Source: Dorea sp. 5-2 (GTDB lineage Bacteria > Bacillota > Clostridia > Lachnospirales > Lachnospiraceae). From it: a stretch of 64,000 bases of DNA. Location of the stretch: assembly GCF_000403455.2 (NCBI RefSeq), contig NZ_KE159737.1:178987-242986 (forward strand). The letters run 5' to 3'. Every line of letters begins with the position of its first letter. The first letter of the stretch is position 1. The position numbers and the translations under genes were made by a program. The notes below the pieces were generated by a model, which saw nothing but the letters and a program-made list of their open reading frames with translations, made no database searches and was not told where the DNA came from. Below are positions 8,680-19,026 of this stretch, piece by piece.

Positions 8680-8997
8680 GAGCCACGGTTCTAAGGCTTC
8701 AGAGCCATCAATACAAGTCTATTTTAATCTTTCAGAGCCACCACAATATATAGTGTATCTATGATTAAAGTACACTTATCCTTAACCACTTGATTATTCT
8801 ATCTCAGAATTGTTTTAAATGCAAGGGCTGCAACGCAGTGTATTTACCCTTGCAGGTTTAAAACAATTCTGAGACAATGTTATAAGCGGTAAATAATAGA
8901 CGTACTATATCTAGTATATTGTAATGGCTCTCAAGCATTAAATTATAAGTGGCTCCCAAGGATTAAATTGGTGGCTCTCAAGCATTAGAATAATCAG
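8660..8997. mobile_element. Non-autonomous (MITE-like) element with 27-bp terminal inverted repeats
   Basis: Bases 8660-8686 and the reverse complement of 8971-8997 match at 25 of 27 positions (core TAATGCTTGAGAGCCAC). Each end also carries extra imperfect copies of this core: about 8690-8708 and 8721-8741 on the left, and about 8924-8944 and 8949-8966 inverted on the right. Repeated binding sites at both ends are typical of IS21- or Tn7-like transposase ends. No transposase is present, so this is a solo or deletion derivative. It interrupts the 5' part of a serine recombinase (the fragment starting near 8992). Confidence 0.75.
8802..8874. repeat. Long two-part hairpin inside the MITE-like element
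   Basis: An 18-bp perfect outer inverted repeat (8802-8819 with 8857-8874, arm TCTCAGAATTGTTTTAAA) encloses an 8-bp inner one (TGCAAGGG 8820-8827 with CCCTTGCA 8847-8854). The total is a 26-bp interrupted stem with a 19-base loop. It has no U-tract. It may be a nested smaller element or a structured RNA. Confidence 0.75.
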
Positions 8998-9315
8998 CTG
9001 ATTGACGGGGAGGAATATGCGGCGTTGTCGGAGCGGTATACGAAAGAGGCGGAGGCGCTTTCTGCGGAGCTGGAGAAGCTGCTGGAAGAGCGGGAGAGGT
9101 ACGCAAGGGATTTCCATATAGAGGAAGGCTGGGAGAAGACGGTGCGTGGGTTCTTGGGGGAGAAGGAGCTGACCCAGGGGATGGTGGACGCATTTGTGAC
9201 GAGGGTTTCGGTGGATAAGGACGGGGACTGTGAGGTGGTCCTGGCCTATGATGACATGCTTGCGGAGCTTTTGGAGGCCGTGAGGGAAAGGGAGGCGGAG
9301 AACGGTGAAGGCTGA
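8992..9315 (+). pseudogene. C-terminal fragment of a large serine recombinase
   Basis: The frame starts at the right edge of the MITE-like element and reads LIDGEEYAALSERYTKEA, a coiled coil, then KELTQGMVDAFVTRVSV and a tail, which is the end of a large serine recombinase. The resolvase and zinc-ribbon domains are missing. It overlaps the start of the next recombinase by 11 bases, as in tandem recombinase genes of Clostridia elements. The element insertion or a linked deletion removed its 5' part. Confidence 0.75.
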
Positions 9316-10867
9316 TGTGGTGGCAAAGTATATCCGGCTGTCGGATGAGGATGTAGATACCGGCAGGGGCGTGAAGCAGGAGAGCGACAGTGTTGTGTCC
9401 CAGAGGCGGCTTCTGGACGGGTTTATTGATGGGGACGGGGAGCTTAGGAAGTGCCGGATCATTGAATTTTGTGATGACGGGTTCAGCGGGACTGACTTCC
9501 GGCGCCCCGGTTTTGCGGGTATGATGGAGGCGGTGAAGCGGGGCGAGGTGGGCTGTATCATTGTGAAGGATTTTTCCAGGCTGGGGAGGGATTATATTGA
9601 GGTTGGGAGTTATCTGGAACAGATATTTCCGCTGATGGAGGTGCGGTGTATTTCTGTGAATGACCGTTATGACAGTGAGGGTGTGCTGGGGACTGCGGGC
9701 GGACTGAATGTGGCGTTTAAGAATCTGATCAATATGCTGTACAGCAGGGACCTGTCTAAGAAGATACGGTCCGCGCAGATGGCGAGGGCGCGGAAAGGGG
9801 AGTATCTGGGCGGCTTTGCAAGGTATGGGTATGAGAAGTCCCCGGAGGACAAGCACCGGCTGGTGGTTGACCCGGAAGCGGCGGAGGTGGTGCGGAAGAT
9901 ATTTACCATGGCGGCGGAAGGGGTAACGATTTCCGGGATTGTGAGGTATCTGAATGATAACGGTGTGCTTACCTGCGTGGAGTATAAGCAGAGGAAGAAT
10001 AGCAGGTATCAGCATCCGGGCGGCGGGGTGAAGAAGCTGTGGGGGACCCAGTCGGTGCGTTCCATACTGTCGGATGAGACTTATATCGGGAAGGTGGTGT
10101 GGAACCGTTCGGAGAAGTCTATTACTACGGGGAAGAAGATGCTGTGGCATGACCGTTCGGAGTGGGTGGTTGTGGACGGGCAGCATGAGCCGCTGGTGTC
10201 GGAGGAACTGTTTGCCCTGGCGAATGAGAGGGCGAAGCCGAAGAAGCGGGACAGGAGCGGCGTGGATATGAGCGGCTTTAAGCGGGAGGTGCTGTTTGTG
10301 TGCGGGTACTGCGGGCGGTCCATGGTGAAGAAGAACCATAAGTATTGCTGCCGTTACCGGACCTGCGGCTCTGATACGGAGTGCAGGAGGGCGGTGGAGG
10401 ATATGGAAACGCTGGAAGGGAGCGTTATGGAGTATGTGCGGAAGACGGCGGAGGTGATGCTGGGCAATTCCGGGAGGAAGGATGTGGAAGCGGAGCGGGA
10501 GACGCTGGGGAAGAAGTTGGACGCTTTGCGGAAGGAGAAGGAGCGGCTTTCGGCGGAGAAGATGTTTTTGTATGATAAGTACCGGTCCGGGGGTATGACA
10601 CGGGAGCAGTTTAAGGCAAGGACGGGGAGTATGGGTGTGCGGGTTGAGGAAATTGGGAAGGAGATGGGGGAAACAGAGGATGGGATTGAGAGACTGAAAG
10701 GGTGCGGTTCCCAGGACGGGGAGACTGTGCTGGAAGGGATAGCGGCTCTGCGGGAGTTTGATAAGGGGGTGCTGCGGAAGGGGATTGAGAGGATCAGGGT
10801 GTTTGGAGAAGGGCGGATTGAGGTGGTTTGGAAGGGTGGGGATATGTTCGGCGGGGGAGATTCGTAA
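9305..10867 (+). CDS. Large serine recombinase, intact
   Basis: 520 residues with a GTG start. The N-terminal resolvase domain holds the nucleophile Ser13 (KYIRLSDED) and the catalytic Arg motif VKDFSRLGRDY. A recombinase domain follows (WGTQSVRSILSDETYIGKVV), then a zinc ribbon (VCGYCGRSM and the CCRYRTCG region) and a long coiled coil (about 380-480) before VVWKGGD. Such proteins integrate and excise ICEs, prophages or the skin element. No matching element ends could be assigned. It is GC-rich compared with the AT-rich gene at 7357. It is the only intact serine recombinase of the four in the window. Confidence 0.9.
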   Translation: MKADVVAKYIRLSDEDVDTGRGVKQESDSVVSQRRLLDGFIDGDGELRKCRIIEFCDDGFSGTDFRRPGFAGMMEAVKRGEVGCIIVKDFSRLGRDYIEVGSYLEQIFPLMEVRCISVNDRYDSEGVLGTAGGLNVAFKNLINMLYSRDLSKKIRSAQMARARKGEYLGGFARYGYEKSPEDKHRLVVDPEAAEVVRKIFTMAAEGVTISGIVRYLNDNGVLTCVEYKQRKNSRYQHPGGGVKKLWGTQSVRSILSDETYIGKVVWNRSEKSITTGKKMLWHDRSEWVVVDGQHEPLVSEELFALANERAKPKKRDRSGVDMSGFKREVLFVCGYCGRSMVKKNHKYCCRYRTCGSDTECRRAVEDMETLEGSVMEYVRKTAEVMLGNSGRKDVEAERETLGKKLDALRKEKERLSAEKMFLYDKYRSGGMTREQFKARTGSMGVRVEEIGKEMGETEDGIERLKGCGSQDGETVLEGIAALREFDKGVLRKGIERIRVFGEGRIEVVWKGGDMFGGGDS

Positions 10868-10943
10868 AAATTTGTAGGAAGATTGACGGAGCCATGAGCG
10901 GGGTGCTTGTGGCTTTGTTGGTTTTGGGGTATAATACAATACA

Positions 10944-11015
10944 GTGGAAAAGAGAAGAAGCATTATAGTTGATATAGCTAAAGGCATGGATGAGGTTTTG
11001 AATGAAAAAAATTAA
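10944..11015 (+). CDS. Possible 23-residue upstream peptide
   Basis: A short GTG-started frame (VEKRRSIIVDIAKGMDEVL) lies just after a TATAAT-like sequence (10930-10935) and overlaps the ATG (11002) of the membrane-protein gene in another frame. It may be a leader peptide coupling translation, or chance. No family is recognised. Confidence 0.25.
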   Translation: MEKRRSIIVDIAKGMDEVLNEKN

Positions 11016-11037
11016 GGAATATGCGTATGGATTTAAT

Positions 11038-12873
11038 TAAAACTTTCCCAATTTACCGGACTATAGAATAGACCCGCAAATTCACCCAAAACTATATAAT
11101 ACATTCAAAAACTAGTTGATTAAAAGCAATAATCCCTAAAAAATGGCCATTTTTAACCGCGCTACACCTGTTAATCCATTTAGATTTTTGTAAAATTGTG
11201 TATAAAACTCTATTATATATAGTCCCAATGTGTTATAATAGGACTATATAAAGGAGTGATTTTTATGCCCGTACCTGCTGATATCAGAGCAGTTCCAAGA
11301 CCGGTTAATACCATAGTGGATGACAACGGCCGGGATGGCCCCAAACGTTATGCTGTCAGGCAACGTTCCTCTTCTAAATATGTTCCCGGTGGCAATCCCC
11401 AGCCGCGAAACGGCAAGGTGGTCGGTCACATCATTGATCATAAATATGTTCCAATCCACGAGTCGAAAGCAGGAACTTCTGCAGAACCGGATATGCTGTC
11501 CTATGGCGCTTCCGCACTTGTTAAGTCTGTCACGAAAGACCTTGTGTCAGATCTCCTTGCTGTGTACGATCCATCGGATGCTTATGCAATGATGTCTATT
11601 GCGACCCTTAAAGTGATCAAGCCGGCTGTTACCGCAAACCGGATGGCAACACATTACCATAGGACATTCGTCTGCAAAGATTATCCCGGAGCAGCAATGT
11701 CCCCGAATTCTATTGGAAACCTTCTGCAAAGGATTGGGATGGACGGTTCCAGGCGCAAACAGTTCTACCAGTTACGTATTCAATCGACTTCCGCCGACCA
11801 TCATGTGGCGATTGATGGCACGCTGAAACAGGATAACAGCAAGGTCAATGATCTTTCTGCCTATTCCCGTAAGGCAAGAGTAAGGGGCTGCAGTGAAGTG
11901 TCTGTCCTATATGCCTATGACATCGAGCGGATGGAACCGGTTTGTGCCGAAGTATTTCCGGGAAACAGTATTGATGCCAGTTCCTATCCGGCGTTTATCC
12001 GTGATAATGACATTCGCAAAGGGATCATTGTTGCTGACAAAGGATTCCCTCCAAGCAAAATCAAAGCAGAATTGCAGGAGCGTCCGGATCTTCATTTCCT
12101 TACGCCGATCAAACGGAATGATGCCCGCATATCGGATAATGATATGCTTTCCTTCGAAGGAGTACTGACTGGCATTGCCGCTCATATAGTTTATAAGAAG
12201 AAACAGATCAAGGGCGGCCGATACCTATATGCATTCAAGGATACGAAAAAAGCATCAGCTGAAGAAGCAGCCTATCTTGCGAACGCTCAGAAGAAAAATA
12301 CCTTTCTCCCAGAGAAATACGCAAAGAAACAAGCTGTTTTTGGTGTAATCGTTCTTGAATCCGACCAGGACTTAGATGCGAAAACGGCATACTTTTGTTA
12401 TGAGGACCGCTGGCTTCTGGAACTGGTATTTAATCGGTATAAAAGCGATGAATGCCTGGATCATACCGATGTACAGAATGATTATTCCGTCATCGGCGGT
12501 GAGTTTGTCAACTTCCTGTCTACAGTTGCCACCTGCCGTATCATACGAAAGGCGCGGACGGCAGGATTATTTGACCATATGTCCTATGGAGAACTGATGG
12601 ATGACCTATCATCAGCCTGGCGTAGAACAGATGCCCCGGAAGAACCGGCAACAGATGATGGATACTGGGTTCACACACTGCAGATTGTATTTGAGGAACT
12701 TGAGACCTTGGGTCTGTCAAAACCGATACCAAAGCCAGCACCCAAGAAACGTGGCCGTAAACCCAAGCCCAAAGATCAGTATGAGCAGAAGCCAAAGCGC
12801 CCACGTGGCCGCCCTAGAAAGAATTCATCCCAGTCTGTCAGTACTCTATAGTCCGGCAGATTGGGAAAGTATT
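11038..12873 (+). mobile_element. IS1634-like (IS4 superfamily) insertion sequence with 7-bp target duplication
   Basis: Inner terminal repeats match at 23 of 25 positions: ACTTTCCCAATTTACCGGAC at 11042 onward and the complement ending near 12870. ATTTAAT flanks both sides (11031-11037 and 12874-12880), and removing one copy with the element restores an open frame. The length is about 1.84 kb with one transposase gene. Confidence 0.85.
11265..12851 (+). CDS. DDE transposase, IS1634-like
   Basis: About 528 residues. The ATG at 11265 is chosen because AAGGAG (11251-11256) lies 8 bases upstream. The DDE triad is placed at Asp184 (AIDGT), Asp258 (VADKGF) and the Glu of YEDRWLLELVFNRYK, which fits the Y-(2)-R-(3)-E-(6)-K signature of the IS4 superfamily. 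The C-terminus is basic and Pro-rich (KKRGRKPKPKDQ, then RPRGRPRK), an AT-hook-like tail probably used in DNA binding. The frame is intact, so the element may be active. A TATA-rich promoter stretch lies at about 11210-11250. Confidence 0.9.
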   Translation: MPVPADIRAVPRPVNTIVDDNGRDGPKRYAVRQRSSSKYVPGGNPQPRNGKVVGHIIDHKYVPIHESKAGTSAEPDMLSYGASALVKSVTKDLVSDLLAVYDPSDAYAMMSIATLKVIKPAVTANRMATHYHRTFVCKDYPGAAMSPNSIGNLLQRIGMDGSRRKQFYQLRIQSTSADHHVAIDGTLKQDNSKVNDLSAYSRKARVRGCSEVSVLYAYDIERMEPVCAEVFPGNSIDASSYPAFIRDNDIRKGIIVADKGFPPSKIKAELQERPDLHFLTPIKRNDARISDNDMLSFEGVLTGIAAHIVYKKKQIKGGRYLYAFKDTKKASAEEAAYLANAQKKNTFLPEKYAKKQAVFGVIVLESDQDLDAKTAYFCYEDRWLLELVFNRYKSDECLDHTDVQNDYSVIGGEFVNFLSTVATCRIIRKARTAGLFDHMSYGELMDDLSSAWRRTDAPEEPATDDGYWVHTLQIVFEELETLGLSKPIPKPAPKKRGRKPKPKDQYEQKPKRPRGRPRKNSSQSVSTL

Positions 12874-13443
12874 ATTTAATACAGATGAAGAATTGATAAT
12901 ATATAGTGAGATAGGGGAGGAAAAATCGGTATATCAAAATTATTGTGAATGGCGTGCTTATGTTTGTGAGAAATATGGAGGCAATAAGTACGCAGAGCCC
13001 ACACTGAAAAATTTTGTACATTATTTGAAGCGTGAGAAAAATCTAATTATGAGCAGAAAAGAAATGTGGAGTGGGTGTACAATGCCGTTATTAACGGTGT
13101 TTATTACGATTGTATATACATTTGTATTTTCGGTGGTCAATGTGATAAATACTTATAATAATTCGATAAATACATTGATAGATGAAGAATTTTTGGAGTA
13201 TACAGGGTATAATCCAAAGCTGATATATCAGGCATTGGAACAAAATTTGTATTCAGGAATGTGGTTTTATATTTGGGGAGCTTTTTTAATGGGAGCGGTC
13301 GTTTTGATGTTTTTATTCTTTGCGTCTGTTAGGATTAGAAGTAATAACTTGAAGAATGAGTTTTATTCGGATTACATAATGATTGTTCAAGAAATAATTG
13401 AAGAACAGAAATCAGGAAAAGCGGAAATGGCATAGGAGGGAAA

Positions 13444-14136
13444 ATGGATCACAAAGAGGATGACTTTAGAAAAATATGTTTTCACTGCGCTTCTATTTAT
13501 GAGATGGAGGATGGGGAAATATTGACGTGTCCGTTTTGTGGCAGAAGCATACCGACATCAGAATATGAAAGAGTAATGCAGGGTATTAGGCAGGCTGTTT
13601 TTGGAGGATGGACATGCAGGGCAGAGTATGAAGGTGCAGAGGACGATGGGAAACGCTATTATACAGAACCCTGCGGTGAGATATTAAATTTTGTGGCAGT
13701 AGCTGTTGCAAGCGGTTTGATTGGAAATATGTCATATGACATTGTTAAAAAGGTATTTGGTAAAATTGTTTCGTATCTGAAACGGAGTAAGAAAAACTGT
13801 GAGGATGAAACATTAGCAGCGTTTTTGGAGTCCCCGGAGAAGATAAAGAAATTTTCGGAATATATCAGTGCATATTATGACGAGTATGAAGGGGCAGATG
13901 CTAAAACGAAGAATGCGATTATGGAAGAGGTATTTGTGGATCATGTTTCTCATATCATAGACGGTCTGGTAAAAATGAGGCATAAAGACATTGATATAGA
14001 AAAAGTGATGGAGGACAGCCCGCATACAAGAGAAGAGATAATGAAGATGGTTTTGGAGATAAGGAATAAAGTGAATGTCAAACGATTGGAGGAAGAGGAT
14101 TTTAAAGATTTTTGGGATGATATAGATATTGATTAA
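13444..14136 (+). CDS. Zinc-ribbon protein with hydrophobic Gly/Ala-rich helix, function unknown
   Basis: 230 residues starting at an ATG after GGAGGG. An N-terminal zinc ribbon (ICFHCASIYEMEDG, then LTCPFCGRS) is followed by a hydrophobic, small-residue-rich helix (NFVAVAVASGLIGNMSYDIV), an amphipathic stretch and an acidic helical C-terminus ending DDIDID. It lies 8 bases after the IS-broken membrane gene and was probably co-transcribed with it. Zinc ribbon plus Gly/Ala helix is seen in some small effector-type proteins of accessory regions, but no family is claimed. Confidence 0.6.
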   Translation: MDHKEDDFRKICFHCASIYEMEDGEILTCPFCGRSIPTSEYERVMQGIRQAVFGGWTCRAEYEGAEDDGKRYYTEPCGEILNFVAVAVASGLIGNMSYDIVKKVFGKIVSYLKRSKKNCEDETLAAFLESPEKIKKFSEYISAYYDEYEGADAKTKNAIMEEVFVDHVSHIIDGLVKMRHKDIDIEKVMEDSPHTREEIMKMVLEIRNKVNVKRLEEEDFKDFWDDIDID

Positions 14137-14209
14137 GGGAAGAATGTTAAATACATATGTAAAGAAATAAAAAAGTTGAAAAATTTTTTGTCCTTTACTT
14201 GACACGGGC

Positions 14210-14256
14210 AGAGCCGATAAACTATGAGCAATCGCAGTTTGTCGGCTCTGTTATTT
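14210..14256 (+). terminator. Hairpin terminator after the zinc-ribbon gene
   Basis: AGAGCCGATAAACT (14210-14223) pairs with AGTTTGTCGGCTCT (14236-14249) with one non-Watson-Crick position, followed by TGTTATTTATAT. Confidence 0.65.
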
Positions 14257-15924
<1,668 letters not shown>

Positions 15925-16121
15925 CCACAAAGACTATACCGTAATTTGATGCAGAGATGCCCTCGTACCCTTCACTTCCTTATGTGAGGGGTACGAAGGA
16001 CAGACCCTTGCATTCCATTTAGGAAATCCTGATGTCTATTTGGGAAATTTCAGCCGCCAGGTTGTGTTTCTGTGGTATTTTTGTACTGGCAAACGGCAGA
16101 ATAGGAAAGGAGTGTGAGTGT

Positions 16122-16301
16122 ATGGCGAAAGAACGTTTTGTAGAAGTCTACTCTCAGGGTATCGTTAATGTGGCAAAGATCATCGTTGATACGGAAACCG
16201 GCGTGAACTACCTGCTGGGTTCCCACAATAAGCAAGCCGGCACCGGGCTGACTGTTTTGGTCGATCAAAACGGAAAGCCGATAGTTACTCCCATCGAGTA
16301 A
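16122..16301 (+). CDS. DUF6440 family small protein
   Basis: 59 residues (MAKERFVEVYSQGIVNVAKI, ending NGKPIVTPIE). The pattern 'IIVDTETGVNYLLGS ... GLTVLVDQNGKPIVTP' is that of small conserved proteins listed as DUF6440, which occur in Clostridia and in their mobile elements. The ATG at 16122 follows AAAGGAG. No catalytic residues are evident and the function is unknown. It is probably cargo of the degraded element whose recombinase lies upstream. Confidence 0.7.
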   Translation: MAKERFVEVYSQGIVNVAKIIVDTETGVNYLLGSHNKQAGTGLTVLVDQNGKPIVTPIE

Positions 16302-16431
16302 AGAAAATAGCAGCAGATCGTATTCATATTTATCCTGCACGTTTGCCGCGCTGCTACTGTTCAGATTTCAGACAAAATGAAGGAAAAAGAGTGGTGAGGA
16401 TTTAACTGGCTTGAGCATGTAGCAGCAATTC

Positions 16432-16965
16432 CTACACCGCTTGTAACTGAATCCAATATCTCTGCTCTAAGTGCCCGTCTTCTTCTACTTCATTTTCAAG
16501 GACTCCTCCATTTCGGATAATAGATTTTGCTGACCCTATATTATCTTTGTCACAACACATCAATACTCTTTCGATTCCAAGTTTTTTACATTCTTCCAGT
16601 GCCAAGGCGATCATTGCTGTTGCATATCCTTTTCTTCTTTCGCTTGGACGAATTCCATCCCCTATATGTCCACCAGTCAAAAGCAGACCCTCATTCAGAT
16701 AATGACGTATATTAACTGCTCCGACAAAGATATTCCTGTCCCTGTCCAGGCAAAACAAGGTAGTATCTGGAACGAGCCCCTCCTCTGTCTCTTTTTTTAT
16801 TTCCAAATTTTCCAAATAGTAGTCAAAATCATGAAAATCATTTCTGAAGATTGCCCACGGTGAATGATTCGTATGATTTTCTTCTATATCTGTCTTCCAT
16901 TCAGTCAACATATCGAACAACTGGTTCTTATACTCTAGTGTAAGTCGTACTAACTCTATATTCAT
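16432..16965 (-). CDS. GNAT family N-acetyltransferase
   Basis: 177 residues. The acetyl-CoA-binding core is visible in GDGIRPSERRKGYATAMIAL (motif A, R/Q-x-x-G-x-G/A, about residues 104-123), followed by LGIERVLMCCDKDNIGSAKS, in which the Asn that ends the fold precedes the last helix. The N-terminal part (MNIELVRLTLEYKNQLFDML) is typical of GNATs that acetylate small molecules or antibiotics. The substrate is unknown. It is divergent from the AraC gene, with about 290 bases between them that hold a TGACAAA-N6-TTTGTCA repeat at 17037-17056. Confidence 0.85.
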   Translation of the reverse strand: MNIELVRLTLEYKNQLFDMLTEWKTDIEENHTNHSPWAIFRNDFHDFDYYLENLEIKKETEEGLVPDTTLFCLDRDRNIFVGAVNIRHYLNEGLLLTGGHIGDGIRPSERRKGYATAMIALALEECKKLGIERVLMCCDKDNIGSAKSIIRNGGVLENEVEEDGHLEQRYWIQLQAV

Positions 16966-17036
16966 ATACTAATCCTTAACCTTTCAATTATGAATTTTAA
17001 TTTTGATATTGTTCCGAAAACTGGAATTTACCAAAT

Positions 17037-17056
17037 TGACAAACGCCGATTTGTCA
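17037..17056. promoter_or_regulatory. Small inverted repeat between divergent GNAT and araC-type genes
   Basis: TGACAAA and TTTGTCA are separated by six bases in the divergent intergenic region. This is a possible regulator site, but there is only one copy and the arms are short. Confidence 0.3.
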
Positions 17057-17252
17057 CTGGCTCCATTATACGTTATCTCATAAAAAGAGTATAGCCAGAT
17101 TTCAGAAAACATGTCGAACGGAAACAGCTTGCAACGCAAGATGGAGTTCTGCTTGCTGTAATTTTTTATATTGGTCCCGGAAAATGAAGATATTTTACAA
17201 GACGGAGGAAAAAATAAGAGGTAAAATGGATTCTGACAAGGAGGTAGTCCAC

Positions 17253-18095
17253 ATGAAGAAAGAAACAAGGACAGTGGCGTATGATGACGAATTACGGATG
17301 GAAGCATATCGCTTTGAAGGGATTGTACAGCCATTTCCAAGTCATTTCCATGAGCATTATGTGATTGGATTTGTAGAGGATGGGGAACGGGTGCTTTCCT
17401 GCAGGGACGGAGAATATGCCATAGAGGAAGGCAGTATCGTGCTTTTCAATCCGGGAGACAGCCATGCCTGCGTACAGAGCGGCGAGGGAACATTTGATTA
17501 CCGCGGCTTCAATATTTCAAAAGAAATTATGCTTGATCTGGCAGAGGAAGTCACAGGGGAACGGGAACTTCCGGGATTTTCAAAAAATGTTATCTATGAT
17601 GAGGAAGCAGCCTGCCATCTGCGCCCGCTGCATGAGATGGTCATGAAAGGGACAGGGGAGTTTAAGAAGGAGGAAACCCTGCTGTTCCTGCTTTCGCATC
17701 TTATCCAGAATTACGGGCAGCCTTCCCGCCGCTGCATCCCGGAGTGCAGGCAGGAAATTGAAAAAGCCTGCGAATATATGGCGGGGCATTTTACAGAGCG
17801 TATTTATTTAGACCAGATCTGCCGTCACGCAGGTCTTAGTAAATCAACGCTGCTGCGGGCCTTTACAAAAGAAAAGGGAGTTACGCCGTACCGTTATTTT
17901 GAGACAATCCGAATCAATGAAGCAAAAAAGCTGTTATCAGAAGGGGTGCCGCCCGTGGAGGCAGCAATTCGGACAGGGTTTTCAGACCAGAGCCATTTTA
18001 CCAATTATTTTAATCAGTTCATAGGGATTGCGCCGGGAACTTACCGTGAAATATTCTCGGAAAAAGGCAGGGATGGTGGACGGCATGGGGAATAG
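17253..18095 (+). CDS. AraC family transcriptional regulator
   Basis: About 280 residues. The N-terminal cupin-like sensor domain (FPSHFHEHYVIGFVEDGER, FNPGDSHAC) is followed by the AraC double helix-turn-helix from about residue 180 (YLDQICRHAGLSKSTLLRAF; AAIRTGFSDQSHFTNYFNQF). The ATG at 17253 has AAGGAGG 8-10 bases upstream; an earlier in-frame ATG would add 23 poorly supported residues. The stop overlaps the next gene (EamA transporter), so the two are translationally coupled, and the regulator may control that transporter in response to a ligand bound by the cupin domain. Confidence 0.9.
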   Translation: MKKETRTVAYDDELRMEAYRFEGIVQPFPSHFHEHYVIGFVEDGERVLSCRDGEYAIEEGSIVLFNPGDSHACVQSGEGTFDYRGFNISKEIMLDLAEEVTGERELPGFSKNVIYDEEAACHLRPLHEMVMKGTGEFKKEETLLFLLSHLIQNYGQPSRRCIPECRQEIEKACEYMAGHFTERIYLDQICRHAGLSKSTLLRAFTKEKGVTPYRYFETIRINEAKKLLSEGVPPVEAAIRTGFSDQSHFTNYFNQFIGIAPGTYREIFSEKGRDGGRHGE

Positions 18096-18984
18096 AAAAT
18101 CAGCAGGACATCTGGCGGCGCTGTTTACAATCATCATATGGGGAACAACATTCATATCCACCAAAGTCCTGCTTACGGATTTTAAGCCTGTAGAAATTCT
18201 GTTCTTTCGCTTTGTTATGGGATTTCTGGCCTTGCTTTTAGTCTCCCCGCACCGTATGAAAGGAGTGGATTGTAAACAGGAAATAACATTTGTGCTGGCG
18301 GGTTTAAGCGGGATATGCTTGTATTATCTGCTAGAGAATATCGCCCTTACATATACGATGGCTTCTAATGTAGGAGTTATCATCTCGGTCGCACCATTTT
18401 TTACGGCAATACTGTCACGCTCATTCCTGAAATCGGAAGAAAAACTGCGGATAAATTTCTTCATTGGCTTTGTAGTGGCGATGGCTGGTGTCGTGCTGAT
18501 TAGCTTTAATGGCTCCAGGATGGAACTGAACCCGGCGGGGGATGTGCTGGCAGTCTTTGCGGCTTTTGTGTGGGCGTGCTATTCCATATTAACGAGGAAG
18601 ATTAGCAGCTTTGGGTATCCGGTCATCCTTACCACACGTCGGACGTTTTTTTACGGCATCTTGTTCATGGTACCGGCATTGTTCCTATTTGATTTTGAAA
18701 TGGGGCTGGAACGGTTTGCCGATATGACGCACCTGCTTAATATTCTGTATCTTGGGCTGGGGGCATCTGCGCTCTGTTTCGTCACATGGAATCTTGCGGT
18801 AAAGGCACTTGGGGCGGTTAAGACCAGCGTTTATATTTACATGGTTCCCGTTATCACGGTGGTGACTTCCGTGTTCATACTGAAGGAGCCGGTAACATGG
18901 GTTTCCGTCATGGGGACAGTTCTGGCAGTTGCGGGACTTTTCCTTTCTGAATATAACGGGAAGGGGAGTGGCAATCGTGAATGA
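18085..18984 (+). CDS. EamA/DMT superfamily transporter (RhaT/RarD-like)
   Basis: About 300 residues and ten predicted membrane segments in two EamA repeats, starting HLAALFTIIIWGTTFISTKV and containing AGDVLAVFAAFVWACYSILT and WNLAVKALGAVKTSVYIYMV. Members export metabolites such as amino acids. The start overlaps the araC-type stop; an alternative in-frame ATG four codons earlier (18073) is possible and the ribosome site does not decide between them. It is followed by a DUF2000 gene, so araC-eamA-DUF2000 is probably one operon. Confidence 0.85.
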   Translation: MGNRKSAGHLAALFTIIIWGTTFISTKVLLTDFKPVEILFFRFVMGFLALLLVSPHRMKGVDCKQEITFVLAGLSGICLYYLLENIALTYTMASNVGVIISVAPFFTAILSRSFLKSEEKLRINFFIGFVVAMAGVVLISFNGSRMELNPAGDVLAVFAAFVWACYSILTRKISSFGYPVILTTRRTFFYGILFMVPALFLFDFEMGLERFADMTHLLNILYLGLGASALCFVTWNLAVKALGAVKTSVYIYMVPVITVVTSVFILKEPVTWVSVMGTVLAVAGLFLSEYNGKGSGNRE

Positions 18985-19026
18985 GCCTGTCTTTACCGCT
19001 GTTATTAGAAAGAAGGAGGATTGAAA

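Larger units (their letters stand above)
11002..13435 (+). pseudogene. Membrane-protein gene split by an IS (codons 1-12 at 11002-11037, remainder 12881-13435)
   Basis: The left IS flank reads MKKIKEYAYGFN from the ATG at 11002, and the right flank continues TDEELIIYSEIGEEKSVYQ in the same frame once one 7-bp ATTTAAT copy is removed. The reconstructed product has about 196 residues: a soluble N-terminal ~70, a membrane segment near TVFITIVYTFVFSVV, a second at WGAFLMGAVVLMFLFF, and a charged tail. The family is not recognised. It is followed after 8 bases by a zinc-ribbon gene with which it probably formed a two-gene unit. An internal start after the IS could still give a shorter protein. Confidence 0.8.

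Noticed and set aside
8802-8874. CRISPR-like repeat (GTTTTAAA-type palindrome)
   Set aside because: There is only one dyad, with no regularly spaced repeats or cas genes nearby.
8978-10987. 669-residue open frame on the minus strand, rich in Pro, His and Leu
   Set aside because: It is the antisense shadow of the GC-rich serine recombinase genes on the plus strand, with no ribosome site and a composition unlike real proteins.
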